A DNA stretch of 64,000 nt, taken from UBA952 sp044361535 (GTDB lineage Bacteria > Bacteroidota > Bacteroidia > Flavobacteriales_D > Crocinitomicaceae). The notes beneath the pieces are model-generated. The model saw nothing but the letters and a program-made list of their open reading frames with translations, was not told the DNA's origin and did not search any database. Shown here piece by piece: positions 17,915 through 26,023 of this stretch (its first letter is position 1; every line of letters starts with the position of its first letter). The position numbers were made by a program, and so were the translations under genes. The stretch covers positions 1 to 64,000 of the forward strand of contig JBIKIQ010000010.1 of the NCBI GenBank assembly GCA_044361535.1, in the 5' to 3' direction.

Positions 17915-17931
17915 TTGTGTATAAAGATTAG
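17915..17931 (-). repeat. IS right terminal inverted repeat (IRR)
   Basis: ttgtgtataaagattag, the exact inverse of the left terminal repeat. It begins 1 nt after the transposase stop codon. Confidence 0.92.
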
Positions 17932-17941
17932 CTTCAAAGGG
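17932..17941. repeat. IS target-site duplication, right copy
   Basis: cttcaaaggg, identical to 16404-16413. Removing the IS and one copy restores a CCCCCTT-CA-AAGGGGG hairpin. Confidence 0.9.
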
Positions 17942-18070
17942 GGAGTCCATTTTTCTTCCTCCACGCAAGGGGAGAAATTATAATGTCATTCCACTCAATC
18001 CTAATTCAAAGTGGGAAGAAAGGTTGAACTTTTATTATAAATCGCCTAACCAAAATCTTTTACCTCCACT

Positions 18071-18850
18071 TTAGCGGTGCATCAATGAAAAGCAATCCAT
18101 GGCAATTGCTACGGAAAAGTGAAGTAATACCCCCAACCAAATTGAATTTGATTTTAAACTCAAGACTCCCAAAAGTACTCCGGCGAAGATAGCGCCAATT
18201 GTCTCGGGCAATGGTTTACCAAAATGAATCATGCAATACGGTATCATCATTACAAATATTGAATAAAAACCGAATTGTTTTTTTAGTGCATGTACCATGA
18301 AGCCTCGAAAGAAAAACTCCAAACCAACAAACTGTAAAAAATAAAAGACTTCCCAAATCAGCAAGTGTTTGAAGGATGCGTTGTTGTATTCTATTTTGTA
18401 AAAAGGATAGGTATGCTGAAATGAATCTGTATAAGAAACAATCCAAACCAGTGGAAGCATTACCAGTAAAAAAATCAGGTACAGGTTAAATCCTGATAAA
18501 AAAACCGAAAAACCAAGGCCATATTCAGAAATATTTTCTTTGAACCCCCATTTAATTATGGAAATTGGGACCAATAAATAAAAGAAAAAGGAACAAAGTG
18601 CCCAATAGATTAAGTCTAATAGCTGAAAATCAGAAAAGGTCGTGATTTTCTTAGTTAAAAAAGAGAATTCTTCTCCAAGTCCCAGTTGATGTATGGAAAC
18701 CAGTAATTTATCCAAACTGCCAAAATAGTTAATACAGACCAATGAAAATGCTGAAATTAAAAACGTAATGAGGATTTTAGGTTGAAAGGGTTGATTATCG
18801 GAGTGTTTGGTGAAAGTCTCTTTTATAAATGATTGGAGAGAAGAAGTCAT
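18071..18850 (-). CDS. CPBP-family intramembrane protein (possible glutamic protease or inactive relative)
   Basis: 259 residues with about six to seven hydrophobic segments. The CPBP (Rce1/CaaX-protease) motifs are LEFFFRG for motif 1, YCMIH for motif 2 and VLLHFSVAIAMD for motif 3. Motif 1 is normally EExxxR; here the first Glu, the presumed catalytic one, is Leu, while the second Glu and the Arg remain, so protease activity is uncertain. A TTG at 18859 would add three residues; the ATG at 18850 is the better start. It stands alone, with a TAnnTTTG element 34 nt upstream. Confidence 0.75.
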   Translation of the reverse strand: MTSSLQSFIKETFTKHSDNQPFQPKILITFLISAFSLVCINYFGSLDKLLVSIHQLGLGEEFSFLTKKITTFSDFQLLDLIYWALCSFFFYLLVPISIIKWGFKENISEYGLGFSVFLSGFNLYLIFLLVMLPLVWIVSYTDSFQHTYPFYKIEYNNASFKHLLIWEVFYFLQFVGLEFFFRGFMVHALKKQFGFYSIFVMMIPYCMIHFGKPLPETIGAIFAGVLLGVLSLKSNSIWLGVLLHFSVAIAMDCFSLMHR

Positions 18851-18884
18851 GGTGTTCAATTGAATTATTAGCGTAATTAAAGAT

Positions 18885-18892
18885 CAAATTTA
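18885..18892 (-). promoter_or_regulatory. TAAATTTG, candidate Bacteroidota -7 element
   Basis: Read on the minus strand, TAAATTTG fits the TAnnTTTG consensus and lies 34 nt before the CPBP ATG. No TTTG -33 element is visible 19 nt upstream. Confidence 0.35.
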
Positions 18893-19061
18893 ATGATATT
18901 TCGCGGCGATTTTTTTTATTTTACTACACATAAATTGACCTCAAAAAATTCCATTTATAACATATAATTATACTAAACTTATTAGTTTTAAAAAATTAAA
19001 TCAGTGAAGTAAAGCATCAAAATTGAAAACAATGAAGGTCAACAATCACAAAATAACTTAC

Positions 19062-19093
19062 CCATAGGCTCGGGTTTAAACCCAAGCCTATGG
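19062..19093 (-). repeat. 32-nt inverted repeat in the 18851-19133 gap
   Basis: Two 16-nt arms with no spacer and one mismatch. In RNA transcribed from the minus strand that mismatch becomes a G-U pair, so the hairpin would be fully paired, whereas a plus-strand transcript has a C-A mismatch. It lies downstream of the rel terminator. It may be a dispersed palindromic repeat or a backup transcription stop. The rest of this gap is AT-rich with no ORF. Confidence 0.5.
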
Positions 19094-19107
19094 ATAAAAA
19101 TCGATTT

Positions 19108-19128
19108 AAAAAAACCAATTAAATGGTT
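19108..19128 (-). terminator. Candidate rho-independent terminator of the ychF-fahA-rel operon
   Basis: On the minus strand, aaccatttaattggtttttt begins a few nt after the rel stop at 19134: a short AACCA/TGGTT stem followed by a run of seven T. The stem is weak, so confidence is moderate. Confidence 0.5.
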
Positions 19129-19133
19129 TAACC

Positions 19134-21356
19134 TCACTCCATTTTTTCTTGAACATCCCACCGAGAGACATTCTGAACGCCTTCCACTTGTTCGAATTTT
19201 TGCATGAGCAACTCTAGATGTTCAGTATCATATACCATCACCTTTATTTTCCCTTCAAAAATTCCGTCTTCAGTGTCGAAGGAAATTGATTTCATATTGA
19301 CATTATTTTCCTTCGAGATGATTTCTGTTAATTTATTTACTAAGCCAAGTTGGTCAATTCCCATGATTTTGATTGCCGCTTCGCGTTCAACTAGTTTATC
19401 GGATTTCCATTTCGCTTTGATACAACGGTAGGCCATTTTCGACATCATGTTCTCGGCATTTGGACAGTTGAAGCGATGTATTTTGATTCCTTCAGAAATA
19501 CTTATAAATCCAAATACCTTATCTCCAGGAATAGGATGACAGCATTTAGCCATTTTGTATTCAAATCCATTGAAATCGTCGCCAATGATAATTGTATCAG
19601 ACTTTGTATTTACAACTGGAAAATCATCTTCATCTTCTTCTTTTGATTTCTTCGTTCGAACGATTTTCTTTTGAAGAATTCCGTTGGATTCATCCATGTC
19701 TCTCAACTTGGTTAAATCAATCTTGCCTTTAGCAATCCTAAAATAAAGCTCTGTAGTGGTAGGAAGTCCGAAATGGCTTGTGAGAAAAGTTATATTATCG
19801 GAAAGAAACTTGAGATTATATTGCTTGAATTTACGTTCTAAAATTTCCTTTCCGTCTTGAGCAACAATTTTTCGTTCGTCATTTAATGATGATTTAATTT
19901 TTTGTTTTGCTCTTGCAGATACAACAAAACGAAGCCAATCTTCAGATGGTTTTTGTTTGTTGGAAGTAATTATTTCTAGCTGATCACCATTTTGTAATTG
20001 GTAGCTCAACGGAACAAGTCGGTTATTTACTTTCGCACCTATGCATTTGTTTCCAATATCCGTGTGGATATCATAGGCAAAATCAACAACCGTTGAACCT
20101 ATTGGTAATACTCGTAATTCACCTTTGGGCGTGAAAATATAGATTTCATCGTTGAATAGATTTGATTTAAATTCGTTCACAAAGTCAAGTGCATTTGAAT
20201 CTGCACTTTCTAAAAGGTCACGTATTTCAGCTATCCAACGATCAAATTTATTATCGTCATTTTTTGATTCCTTATACCGATAATGAGCCGCAAACCCTTT
20301 TTCAGCAATTTCATCCATGCGTTTGGTTCGAATTTGCACTTCTACCCATTTTCCTTGTGGCGACATTACTGTTGTGTGCAATGATTCGTAACCATTCGCA
20401 CGAGGTGTTGAAATCCAGTCGCGAAGTCTTTCAGGGCTTGGTTGATAGAAGTCTGTTACCATACTGTATATACGCCAACAATCTGGTTTTTCTAGTTCTA
20501 CCGGTGTATCAATAATTATTCGAACAGCAAAAACATCAAAAACTTCTTCGAAAGGAATGTCTTGGTCTTGCATTTTTTTCCAAATAGAGGAAATAGATTT
20601 AGTTCGAGCCTTGATATCGAATATATAACCTTCGTGAAGTAACGTTTCACGAATAGGTGATACAAACCTTCTAATAAACCGATTTCTAACATCCTTAGAA
20701 CTCTTGAGGCTAATTTCAATCTTGTGGTATATTTCCGGTTCACAGTACATCATAGAAAGATCTTCCAATTCCGTTTTTACTGCGTATAGTCCCAGTCGAT
20801 GGGCTAGGGGAGCGTATAAAAATTTAGTTTCAGATGCAATCTTTAATTGTTTATCCGGCCGCATGCTTCCTAAAGTCCGCATATTGTGCAAACGATCAGC
20901 TAGTTTTACTAAAACCACTCGAAAATCATCGGAGATAGTTAAAATCATTTTTCGGAAATTCTCCGCTTGAACGGATGCATTCTCGTCAAAAACTTCCGGG
21001 ATTTTAGTCAATCCATCAATTACGCGACGAACTTTTTTTCCAAAAGCATCCTCTATGTCTTGCAAAGTGATGTACGTATCTTCAACTGTATCATGCAACA
21101 ACGCGCACGCAACTGCAGTCGCATCCAAGTCCATTTCCTCTGCGCAAATTCGAGCTACTGCAATTGGGTGGTAAATATAAGGTTCACCAGATTTTCGTCT
21201 TACGTCTTTGTGCGCTTCTAAAGCCATATCAAAGGCTTTCCGAATTAATCTTGTTTCCTCTCGGCTTCGGTCTTTCATGGCACGCATGAGGCCTTTGAAC
21301 GCATTCAGAATTTCCTTTCGTTCCTTTTCTAAATCTATTTCAGGAAAATCAGCCAA
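19134..21356 (-). CDS. rel: Bifunctional (p)ppGpp synthetase/hydrolase (Rel/SpoT)
   Basis: Makes and degrades the stringent-response alarmone (p)ppGpp. Its 740 residues have the full-length order: HD hydrolase domain with intact HDTVED at 88-93 and VKLADRLHNMRTL, synthetase domain (KARTKSISSIWKKM, RANGYESLHTTV), TGS domain (IYIFTPKGELRVLPIGS), the Cys/His segment KCCHPIPGD, and a C-terminal ACT domain. The apparent start is TTG at 21356, 6 nt after the fahA stop and preceded by GAAGA; the next in-frame ATG lies inside the conserved N-terminal helix. It is the last gene of ychF-fahA-rel. Confidence 0.95.
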   Translation of the reverse strand: MADFPEIDLEKERKEILNAFKGLMRAMKDRSREETRLIRKAFDMALEAHKDVRRKSGEPYIYHPIAVARICAEEMDLDATAVACALLHDTVEDTYITLQDIEDAFGKKVRRVIDGLTKIPEVFDENASVQAENFRKMILTISDDFRVVLVKLADRLHNMRTLGSMRPDKQLKIASETKFLYAPLAHRLGLYAVKTELEDLSMMYCEPEIYHKIEISLKSSKDVRNRFIRRFVSPIRETLLHEGYIFDIKARTKSISSIWKKMQDQDIPFEEVFDVFAVRIIIDTPVELEKPDCWRIYSMVTDFYQPSPERLRDWISTPRANGYESLHTTVMSPQGKWVEVQIRTKRMDEIAEKGFAAHYRYKESKNDDNKFDRWIAEIRDLLESADSNALDFVNEFKSNLFNDEIYIFTPKGELRVLPIGSTVVDFAYDIHTDIGNKCIGAKVNNRLVPLSYQLQNGDQLEIITSNKQKPSEDWLRFVVSARAKQKIKSSLNDERKIVAQDGKEILERKFKQYNLKFLSDNITFLTSHFGLPTTTELYFRIAKGKIDLTKLRDMDESNGILQKKIVRTKKSKEEDEDDFPVVNTKSDTIIIGDDFNGFEYKMAKCCHPIPGDKVFGFISISEGIKIHRFNCPNAENMMSKMAYRCIKAKWKSDKLVEREAAIKIMGIDQLGLVNKLTEIISKENNVNMKSISFDTEDGIFEGKIKVMVYDTEHLELLMQKFEQVEGVQNVSRWDVQEKME

Positions 21357-21362
21357 ATCTTC

Positions 21363-22625
21363 TTATTTTGCGGGTAATATTTTTGCAGAAACTTCACCAA
21401 AACCAATTCGAATACCATTTGCTTCGCAATGTCCGCGCATGATAACAGTATCATTATCAAGAATAAATTTTCGTTCAGAGCCATCGTTTAAAGTAATTGG
21501 TTTTGTTCCTCGCCATGCCAATTCAAGCATTGAACCGTAACTGTCTGGAGTAGACCCCGAAATTGTTCCAGAACCCATTAAATCTCCACAGCGAACATTA
21601 CAACCATTAACTGTATGATGAGCTAATTGTTGTGCCATGTTCCAATACATATATTTGAAATTCGATTTACAAATGGTCGTATCGGATGAATTTTCAGGTT
21701 GAAGTGCTACTTCCAAATGCACATCATACGATTTTTTTCCTTCAAATTTCAGATAAGAAAGAACTTCTGGACATTGTTCAACTGTCTCTACAGCAAAGGG
21801 TTGAAGTGCATCCAAGGTAACTATCCAAGGAGAAATGGAGGAAGCAAAATTCTTTGCTAAAAAAGGTCCAAGGGGAACGTATTCCCATGCTTGAATATCT
21901 CGAGCAGACCAGTCATTGAAAAGACAAAGACCAAATATAAAATCCTCAGCTTCAGTTGTTGAGATAGAATCACCTAAAGATTTACCTTCAAAGGTTATAA
22001 AAGCCATTTCAAGTTCAAAATCTACCTGACGAGAAGGTGCAAAAATAGGATCTGCATTCGGATCTGTTTTGATTTGACCTTTTGGTCTATGAATGTCCTG
22101 ACCTGAAAGAATTACCGAACTAGCTCTTCCGTGGTAACCAACGGGAATCCACAACCAGTTTGGCAAGAGTGCATTTGATGGGTCACGAAACATCATTCCA
22201 ACGTTGGTAGCGTGTTCCTTGCTTGAATAAAAATCAGTGTAATCGCCAATTTGAACCGGCATTTGCATGATAACATCTTCAATAGGAATCAATACTTGGT
22301 CAGCTTTGTCTTGCATTTCTTGGTTGTCTTTATTCAAAAGATCAGAAATGCGATTGCGTAATTCAGTTGTGGCTTTTTTGCCTTTTTTCATCATGTCATT
22401 TAGGTAGTTTGATGAAAAATCTTTTCCTTCATAAGTCAAGTTTGACAAAAATCCGAGGTTGTGTACAGCTGCCAAGTCAAGTACATGATTGCCAATTCGA
22501 ACACCAACACGTCCTTCTGAATAGGATGTTTTAAATATTCCAAAAGGTATATTTTGAATGGGGAAATCGGATCCTTCAGGTACTTCAACCCACGATTGTA
22601 AGGATGGATTATTTGCTGTTATCAT
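21363..22625 (-). CDS. fahA: Fumarylacetoacetase
   Basis: Hydrolyses fumarylacetoacetate to fumarate and acetoacetate, the last step of tyrosine/phenylalanine (homogentisate) breakdown. 420 residues match the classical dimeric enzyme: an SH3-like N-domain (SWVEVPEGSDFPIQNIPFG), then the FAA core with IGDYTDFYSSKEHATNVG (metal and catalytic region), PVGYHGRASS, FELEMAFI and DLMGSGTISG. It sits between ychF (25-nt gap) and rel (6-nt gap), an operon with no obvious metabolic logic. Other homogentisate-pathway genes are not in this window. Confidence 0.95.
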   Translation of the reverse strand: MITANNPSLQSWVEVPEGSDFPIQNIPFGIFKTSYSEGRVGVRIGNHVLDLAAVHNLGFLSNLTYEGKDFSSNYLNDMMKKGKKATTELRNRISDLLNKDNQEMQDKADQVLIPIEDVIMQMPVQIGDYTDFYSSKEHATNVGMMFRDPSNALLPNWLWIPVGYHGRASSVILSGQDIHRPKGQIKTDPNADPIFAPSRQVDFELEMAFITFEGKSLGDSISTTEAEDFIFGLCLFNDWSARDIQAWEYVPLGPFLAKNFASSISPWIVTLDALQPFAVETVEQCPEVLSYLKFEGKKSYDVHLEVALQPENSSDTTICKSNFKYMYWNMAQQLAHHTVNGCNVRCGDLMGSGTISGSTPDSYGSMLELAWRGTKPITLNDGSERKFILDNDTVIMRGHCEANGIRIGFGEVSAKILPAK

Positions 22626-22650
22626 ATAGTAAAAACTTTAAATACTTAAA

Positions 22651-23748
22651 TTAAACATTGAATCTAAAATGCATAACATCCCCATCTTCAACTACATATT
22701 CTTTTCCTTCTACCTTGAACTTACCTGCTTCTTTTACTGCATTTTCAGAGCCTAAAGTGGTAAAATCGTTATATTTCATGACCTCGGCACGAATGAACCC
22801 TTTCTCAAAATCAGAATGAATTACACCCGCTGCTTGTGGTGCGGTCATTCCTTTGCGAATTGTCCAAGCACGAACTTCTTTAACACCGGCAGTAAAATAG
22901 GTTTGTAAATTCAATAAATAGTATGCAGAGCGAATCAAACGATTAACACCAGGTTCTTCCAATCCCAATTCATCTAAGAACAGCTGTCTTTCGTCGTAGG
23001 TTTCTAATTCGGTAATGTCCGCCTCAATCTTTGCCCCAATTATCAAAACTTCCGCTTTTTCGTGTTCAACAGCTTTACGAACCGCATCTACATGATGATT
23101 TCCAGTTTTTACAGATGATTCATCCACGTTACAAACATACATTACAGGTTTAGATGTGATTAGTTGAAAACGATTGATGATTTCAAACTCCTCTTCTGAA
23201 AAGTCTAGTCCGCGAACAGAAATTCCTTTTTCTAAGCCTTCTTTGATTTTTAACGCAAGTTCATTTTCTTTAACGGAATCTTTATCTCCAGACTTAATTA
23301 CTCGAGCTAAACTACTGATTTTCTTTTCGATAGTCTCTAGGTCTTTAAGTTGAAGTTCAATGTCAATTATCTCTTTATCGCTAACAGGATTAACACGTCC
23401 ATCCACGTGAACTATGTTCCCGTCATCAAAGCAGCGTAATACATGCAAGATTGCATCTGTTTCACGAATATTTGCCAAGAATTGATTCCCCAAGCCTTCT
23501 CCTTTTGAGGCTCCTTTCACTAATCCAGCGATATCAACAATTTCCATGGTTGTTGGAACAACGCGTTCAGGATTTACCAACGATTCTAACTTTTCAAGTC
23601 GAGGATCAGGAACAGAGATAGTTCCAATATTAGGTTCAATTGTACAAAAAGGAAAATTTGCTGATTGTGCTTTCGCATTGGATAAGCAATTGAACAAAGT
23701 TGATTTTCCTACATTCGGCAAGCCGACAATTCCACATTTTAATGCCAT
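22651..23748 (-). CDS. ychF: Ribosome-associated ATPase YchF (OLA1 family)
   Basis: Conserved Obg-superfamily ATPase that binds ribosomes and is linked to stress responses. 365 residues: P-loop GLPNVGKST at about 8-16, switch motif DIAGLVKGAS, the NVDE sequence at the altered G4 position (consistent with ATP rather than GTP preference), a central helical hairpin, and a C-terminal TGS domain ending GDVMHFRFNV. Starts with ATG and is transcribed divergently from ettA from a promoter that matches the Bacteroidota consensus well. Confidence 0.96.
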   Translation of the reverse strand: MALKCGIVGLPNVGKSTLFNCLSNAKAQSANFPFCTIEPNIGTISVPDPRLEKLESLVNPERVVPTTMEIVDIAGLVKGASKGEGLGNQFLANIRETDAILHVLRCFDDGNIVHVDGRVNPVSDKEIIDIELQLKDLETIEKKISSLARVIKSGDKDSVKENELALKIKEGLEKGISVRGLDFSEEEFEIINRFQLITSKPVMYVCNVDESSVKTGNHHVDAVRKAVEHEKAEVLIIGAKIEADITELETYDERQLFLDELGLEEPGVNRLIRSAYYLLNLQTYFTAGVKEVRAWTIRKGMTAPQAAGVIHSDFEKGFIRAEVMKYNDFTTLGSENAVKEAGKFKVEGKEYVVEDGDVMHFRFNV

Positions 23749-23768
23749 AATTTATTTCAAATAGGATG

Positions 23769-23799
23769 CAAAGATAAGCATTAAACCAACAGGCTCAAA
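23769..23799 (-). promoter_or_regulatory. ychF promoter: TTTG - 19 nt - TATCTTTG
   Basis: On the minus strand, TTTG at 23799-23796 is followed by exactly 19 nt and then TATCTTTG at 23776-23769, the textbook Bacteroidota -33/-7 arrangement. The element ends 20 nt before the ychF ATG, so the leader would be short. Confidence 0.65.
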
Positions 23800-23823
23800 T
23801 GAAAACCAATTCGATTAATTGCT

Positions 23824-23831
23824 TAATTTTG
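23824..23831 (+). promoter_or_regulatory. TAATTTTG, candidate ettA -7 element
   Basis: Fits TAnnTTTG and lies 19 nt before the ettA ATG. No clear -33 TTTG. It faces away from the ychF promoter in the 102-nt divergent gap. Confidence 0.45.
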
Positions 23832-23850
23832 CAAAAAAAAACAATTACAA

Positions 23851-25536
23851 ATGTCAGACGATAAAAAAATTATTTTTTCAATGGTAGGTGTTTCCAAACA
23901 AACGCCGCAAGGAAAACAAATTATAAAAAACATCTATTTATCCTTTTATTACGGTGCTAAAATTGGGATAATTGGTTTGAATGGTTCGGGTAAATCAACA
24001 GTAATGAAAATCATTGCTGGGCTTGATCAATCTTATCAAGGAGATGTGGTGTTTTCACCTGGTTACAGTGTTGGGTATTTGCCGCAAGAGCCTGAATTGG
24101 ATGCCAATAAAACGGTAAAGGAAATCGTAATGGAGGGTGCGCAAGAAACCGTGGATGTGTTGAAAGAATACGAGGAAATCAACAATGCTTTCATGGACGA
24201 AGAAGTATTAAATGATCCGGATAAAATGGATAAATTAATCGCTCGTCAAGGTGAAGTACAAGATAAAATTGATGCCTTGGATGCGTGGGAATTAGATTCA
24301 AAACTGGAGCGCGCTATGGATGCGTTGCGTTGTCCGCCGGATGATCAGTTGATCGGAACACTTTCGGGCGGTGAGAAACGTCGTGTGGCTTTGTGTAGAT
24401 TGTTGTTGCAAAATCCTGATGTATTATTACTGGATGAGCCTACGAACCACTTGGATGCAGAATCCATTGATTGGTTAGAGCAACATTTACAGCAATATCA
24501 GGGAACAGTAATTGCCGTTACTCACGACCGTTATTTCTTGGATAATGTAGCAGGTTGGATTTTGGAATTGGATCGAGGAGAGGGTATTCCATGGAAAGGA
24601 AACTATTCGTCTTGGTTGGAGCAAAAAGGAAATCGCTTGAAAGAGGAAGAGAAATCGGAATCGAAACGTCAAAAAATGTTAGCCCGCGAGTTGGAATGGG
24701 TGCGCATGAATCCAAAAGCACGACAAGCGAAAAGCAAAGCTCGTTTGACGAATTACGAAAAAATGATGGCCGAAGATTCGAAAGAAAAAGAAGCTAGATT
24801 GGAACTTCCAATTCCGAATGGTCCACGCTTGGGTATGAACGTGATTGAGGCTAGCAATGTAGCGAAAGCATTTGGAGAGAAATTATTGTATGATGATTTG
24901 AATTTCAAATTACCACCAGCAGGAATTGTAGGGATAATTGGGCCGAACGGCGCGGGTAAAACCACCATTTTCAAAATGATTATGGAAGAATTAGCTCCAG
25001 ATGCAGGTACTTTTTCGATAGGAGAAACGGTGAAAATTGGTTATGTAGATCAAAATCACAAGGACATTAATCCTGAAAAAACGGTGTATGATGTTGTTTC
25101 AAATGGATTGGAATATGTGGAAGTTGGTAACCAGAAAATTATTTCGCGTGCTTATCTTTCCAAGTTTAATTTCAACGGATCGGATCAAAACAAGAAAGTA
25201 GGAATTCTTTCTGGAGGTGAGCGAAATCGCTTGCACCTAGCCATGACTTTGAAAACAGAGGCCAATGTGTTGTTACTGGATGAGCCAACGAATGATATAG
25301 ATATAAATACCTTACGAGCCTTAGAAGAAGGAATTCAAGACTTTGCAGGTTGTGCGGTGGTTGTATCTCACGACCGTTGGTTCTTGGATAGAATCTGTAC
25401 GCATATTTTGGCCTTCGAGGGCGATTCACAGGTATATTGGTTTGAAGGAAGTTATTCTGAATACGAAGAAAATCGCAAAAAACGTATGGGTGATGCCGGT
25501 CCGAAGCGAATTAAGTATAGGAAATTGGTGAAGTAG
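23851..25536 (+). CDS. ettA: Energy-dependent translational throttle protein EttA (ABC-F ATPase)
   Basis: ABC-F protein that binds the ribosomal E site and gates entry into elongation according to ATP/ADP ratio. 561 residues with two ABC cassettes: Walker A GLNGSGKST near residue 45 with LSGGEKRRV and LLLDEPTNHLDAES, then GPNGAGKTT near 365 with LSGGERNRLH and LLLDEPTNDIDINT. Between them lies the charged linker (WVRMNPKARQAKSKARL), and an arm insertion typical of EttA interrupts the first cassette. Its codon choice looks less AT-biased than that of its neighbours, as expected for a well-expressed gene. It converges with dtd across a 34-nt gap without a clear hairpin. Confidence 0.95.
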   Translation: MSDDKKIIFSMVGVSKQTPQGKQIIKNIYLSFYYGAKIGIIGLNGSGKSTVMKIIAGLDQSYQGDVVFSPGYSVGYLPQEPELDANKTVKEIVMEGAQETVDVLKEYEEINNAFMDEEVLNDPDKMDKLIARQGEVQDKIDALDAWELDSKLERAMDALRCPPDDQLIGTLSGGEKRRVALCRLLLQNPDVLLLDEPTNHLDAESIDWLEQHLQQYQGTVIAVTHDRYFLDNVAGWILELDRGEGIPWKGNYSSWLEQKGNRLKEEEKSESKRQKMLARELEWVRMNPKARQAKSKARLTNYEKMMAEDSKEKEARLELPIPNGPRLGMNVIEASNVAKAFGEKLLYDDLNFKLPPAGIVGIIGPNGAGKTTIFKMIMEELAPDAGTFSIGETVKIGYVDQNHKDINPEKTVYDVVSNGLEYVEVGNQKIISRAYLSKFNFNGSDQNKKVGILSGGERNRLHLAMTLKTEANVLLLDEPTNDIDINTLRALEEGIQDFAGCAVVVSHDRWFLDRICTHILAFEGDSQVYWFEGSYSEYEENRKKRMGDAGPKRIKYRKLVK

Positions 25537-25570
25537 GGGCTGTGTTAATGCTAGAATTCATATTTTAATC

Positions 25571-26023
25571 TCACTCCCGATTCTTCGAATCAATACTTAT
25601 TGTCACCGGACCATCATTAACCAACGAAACCTGCATATCCGCCCCGAAAACTCCTGTTTTAATTGGGGTAGAGTGGAGTAGAGCTAGTTCTGATAAGAAG
25701 GATTCGTATAATGGAATAGCAATATCTGGTTTTGCCGAACGAATAAAACTTGGGCGATTTCCTTTTCTAGTAGAGGCGAATAAGGTAAATTGGCTTACAA
25801 CCAATAATTCGCCTTGGATTTCTTTGATTGAAAGATTCATTTTTCCCTCCAAATCTGAAAATATCCGTAAATCAACGATTTTTTTTGAAATCCATTGAAT
25901 GTCCTCACTTGAATCGCTTTCTTCAAATCCAACTAAAACGAGAAGTCCTTTGCCAATTGCATTGTGAATTTTAGTATCTATTGAGACCGAAGCTGAAGAA
26001 ACTCGTTGAATAACAACTCTCAT
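25571..26023 (-). CDS. dtd: D-aminoacyl-tRNA deacylase
   Basis: Removes D-amino acids (and glycine mischarged on tRNA-Ala) from tRNA. 150 residues of usual length with the two family motifs SQFTLFA and NDGPVTI (Gly-cisPro). Starts MRVVIQRVSSASV as expected. The ATG overlaps the rsgA stop by 4 nt (ATGA), so the two are translationally coupled. Confidence 0.96.
   Translation of the reverse strand: MRVVIQRVSSASVSIDTKIHNAIGKGLLVLVGFEESDSSEDIQWISKKIVDLRIFSDLEGKMNLSIKEIQGELLVVSQFTLFASTRKGNRPSFIRSAKPDIAIPLYESFLSELALLHSTPIKTGVFGADMQVSLVNDGPVTISIDSKNRE

Larger units (their letters stand above)
16414..17931 (+). mobile_element. IS4-family (IS50/Tn5-like) insertion sequence, 1518 bp
   Basis: A complete element: perfect 17-bp terminal inverted repeats (16414-16430 and 17915-17931), a 10-bp target duplication outside them, and a single transposase frame filling the inside. 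Length, repeats and the Y-R-E-K transposase signature all fit the IS4 family. The intact ends and exact target duplication indicate insertion without later rearrangement. The transposase carries one in-frame stop, so this copy is probably not autonomous. Confidence 0.93.
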
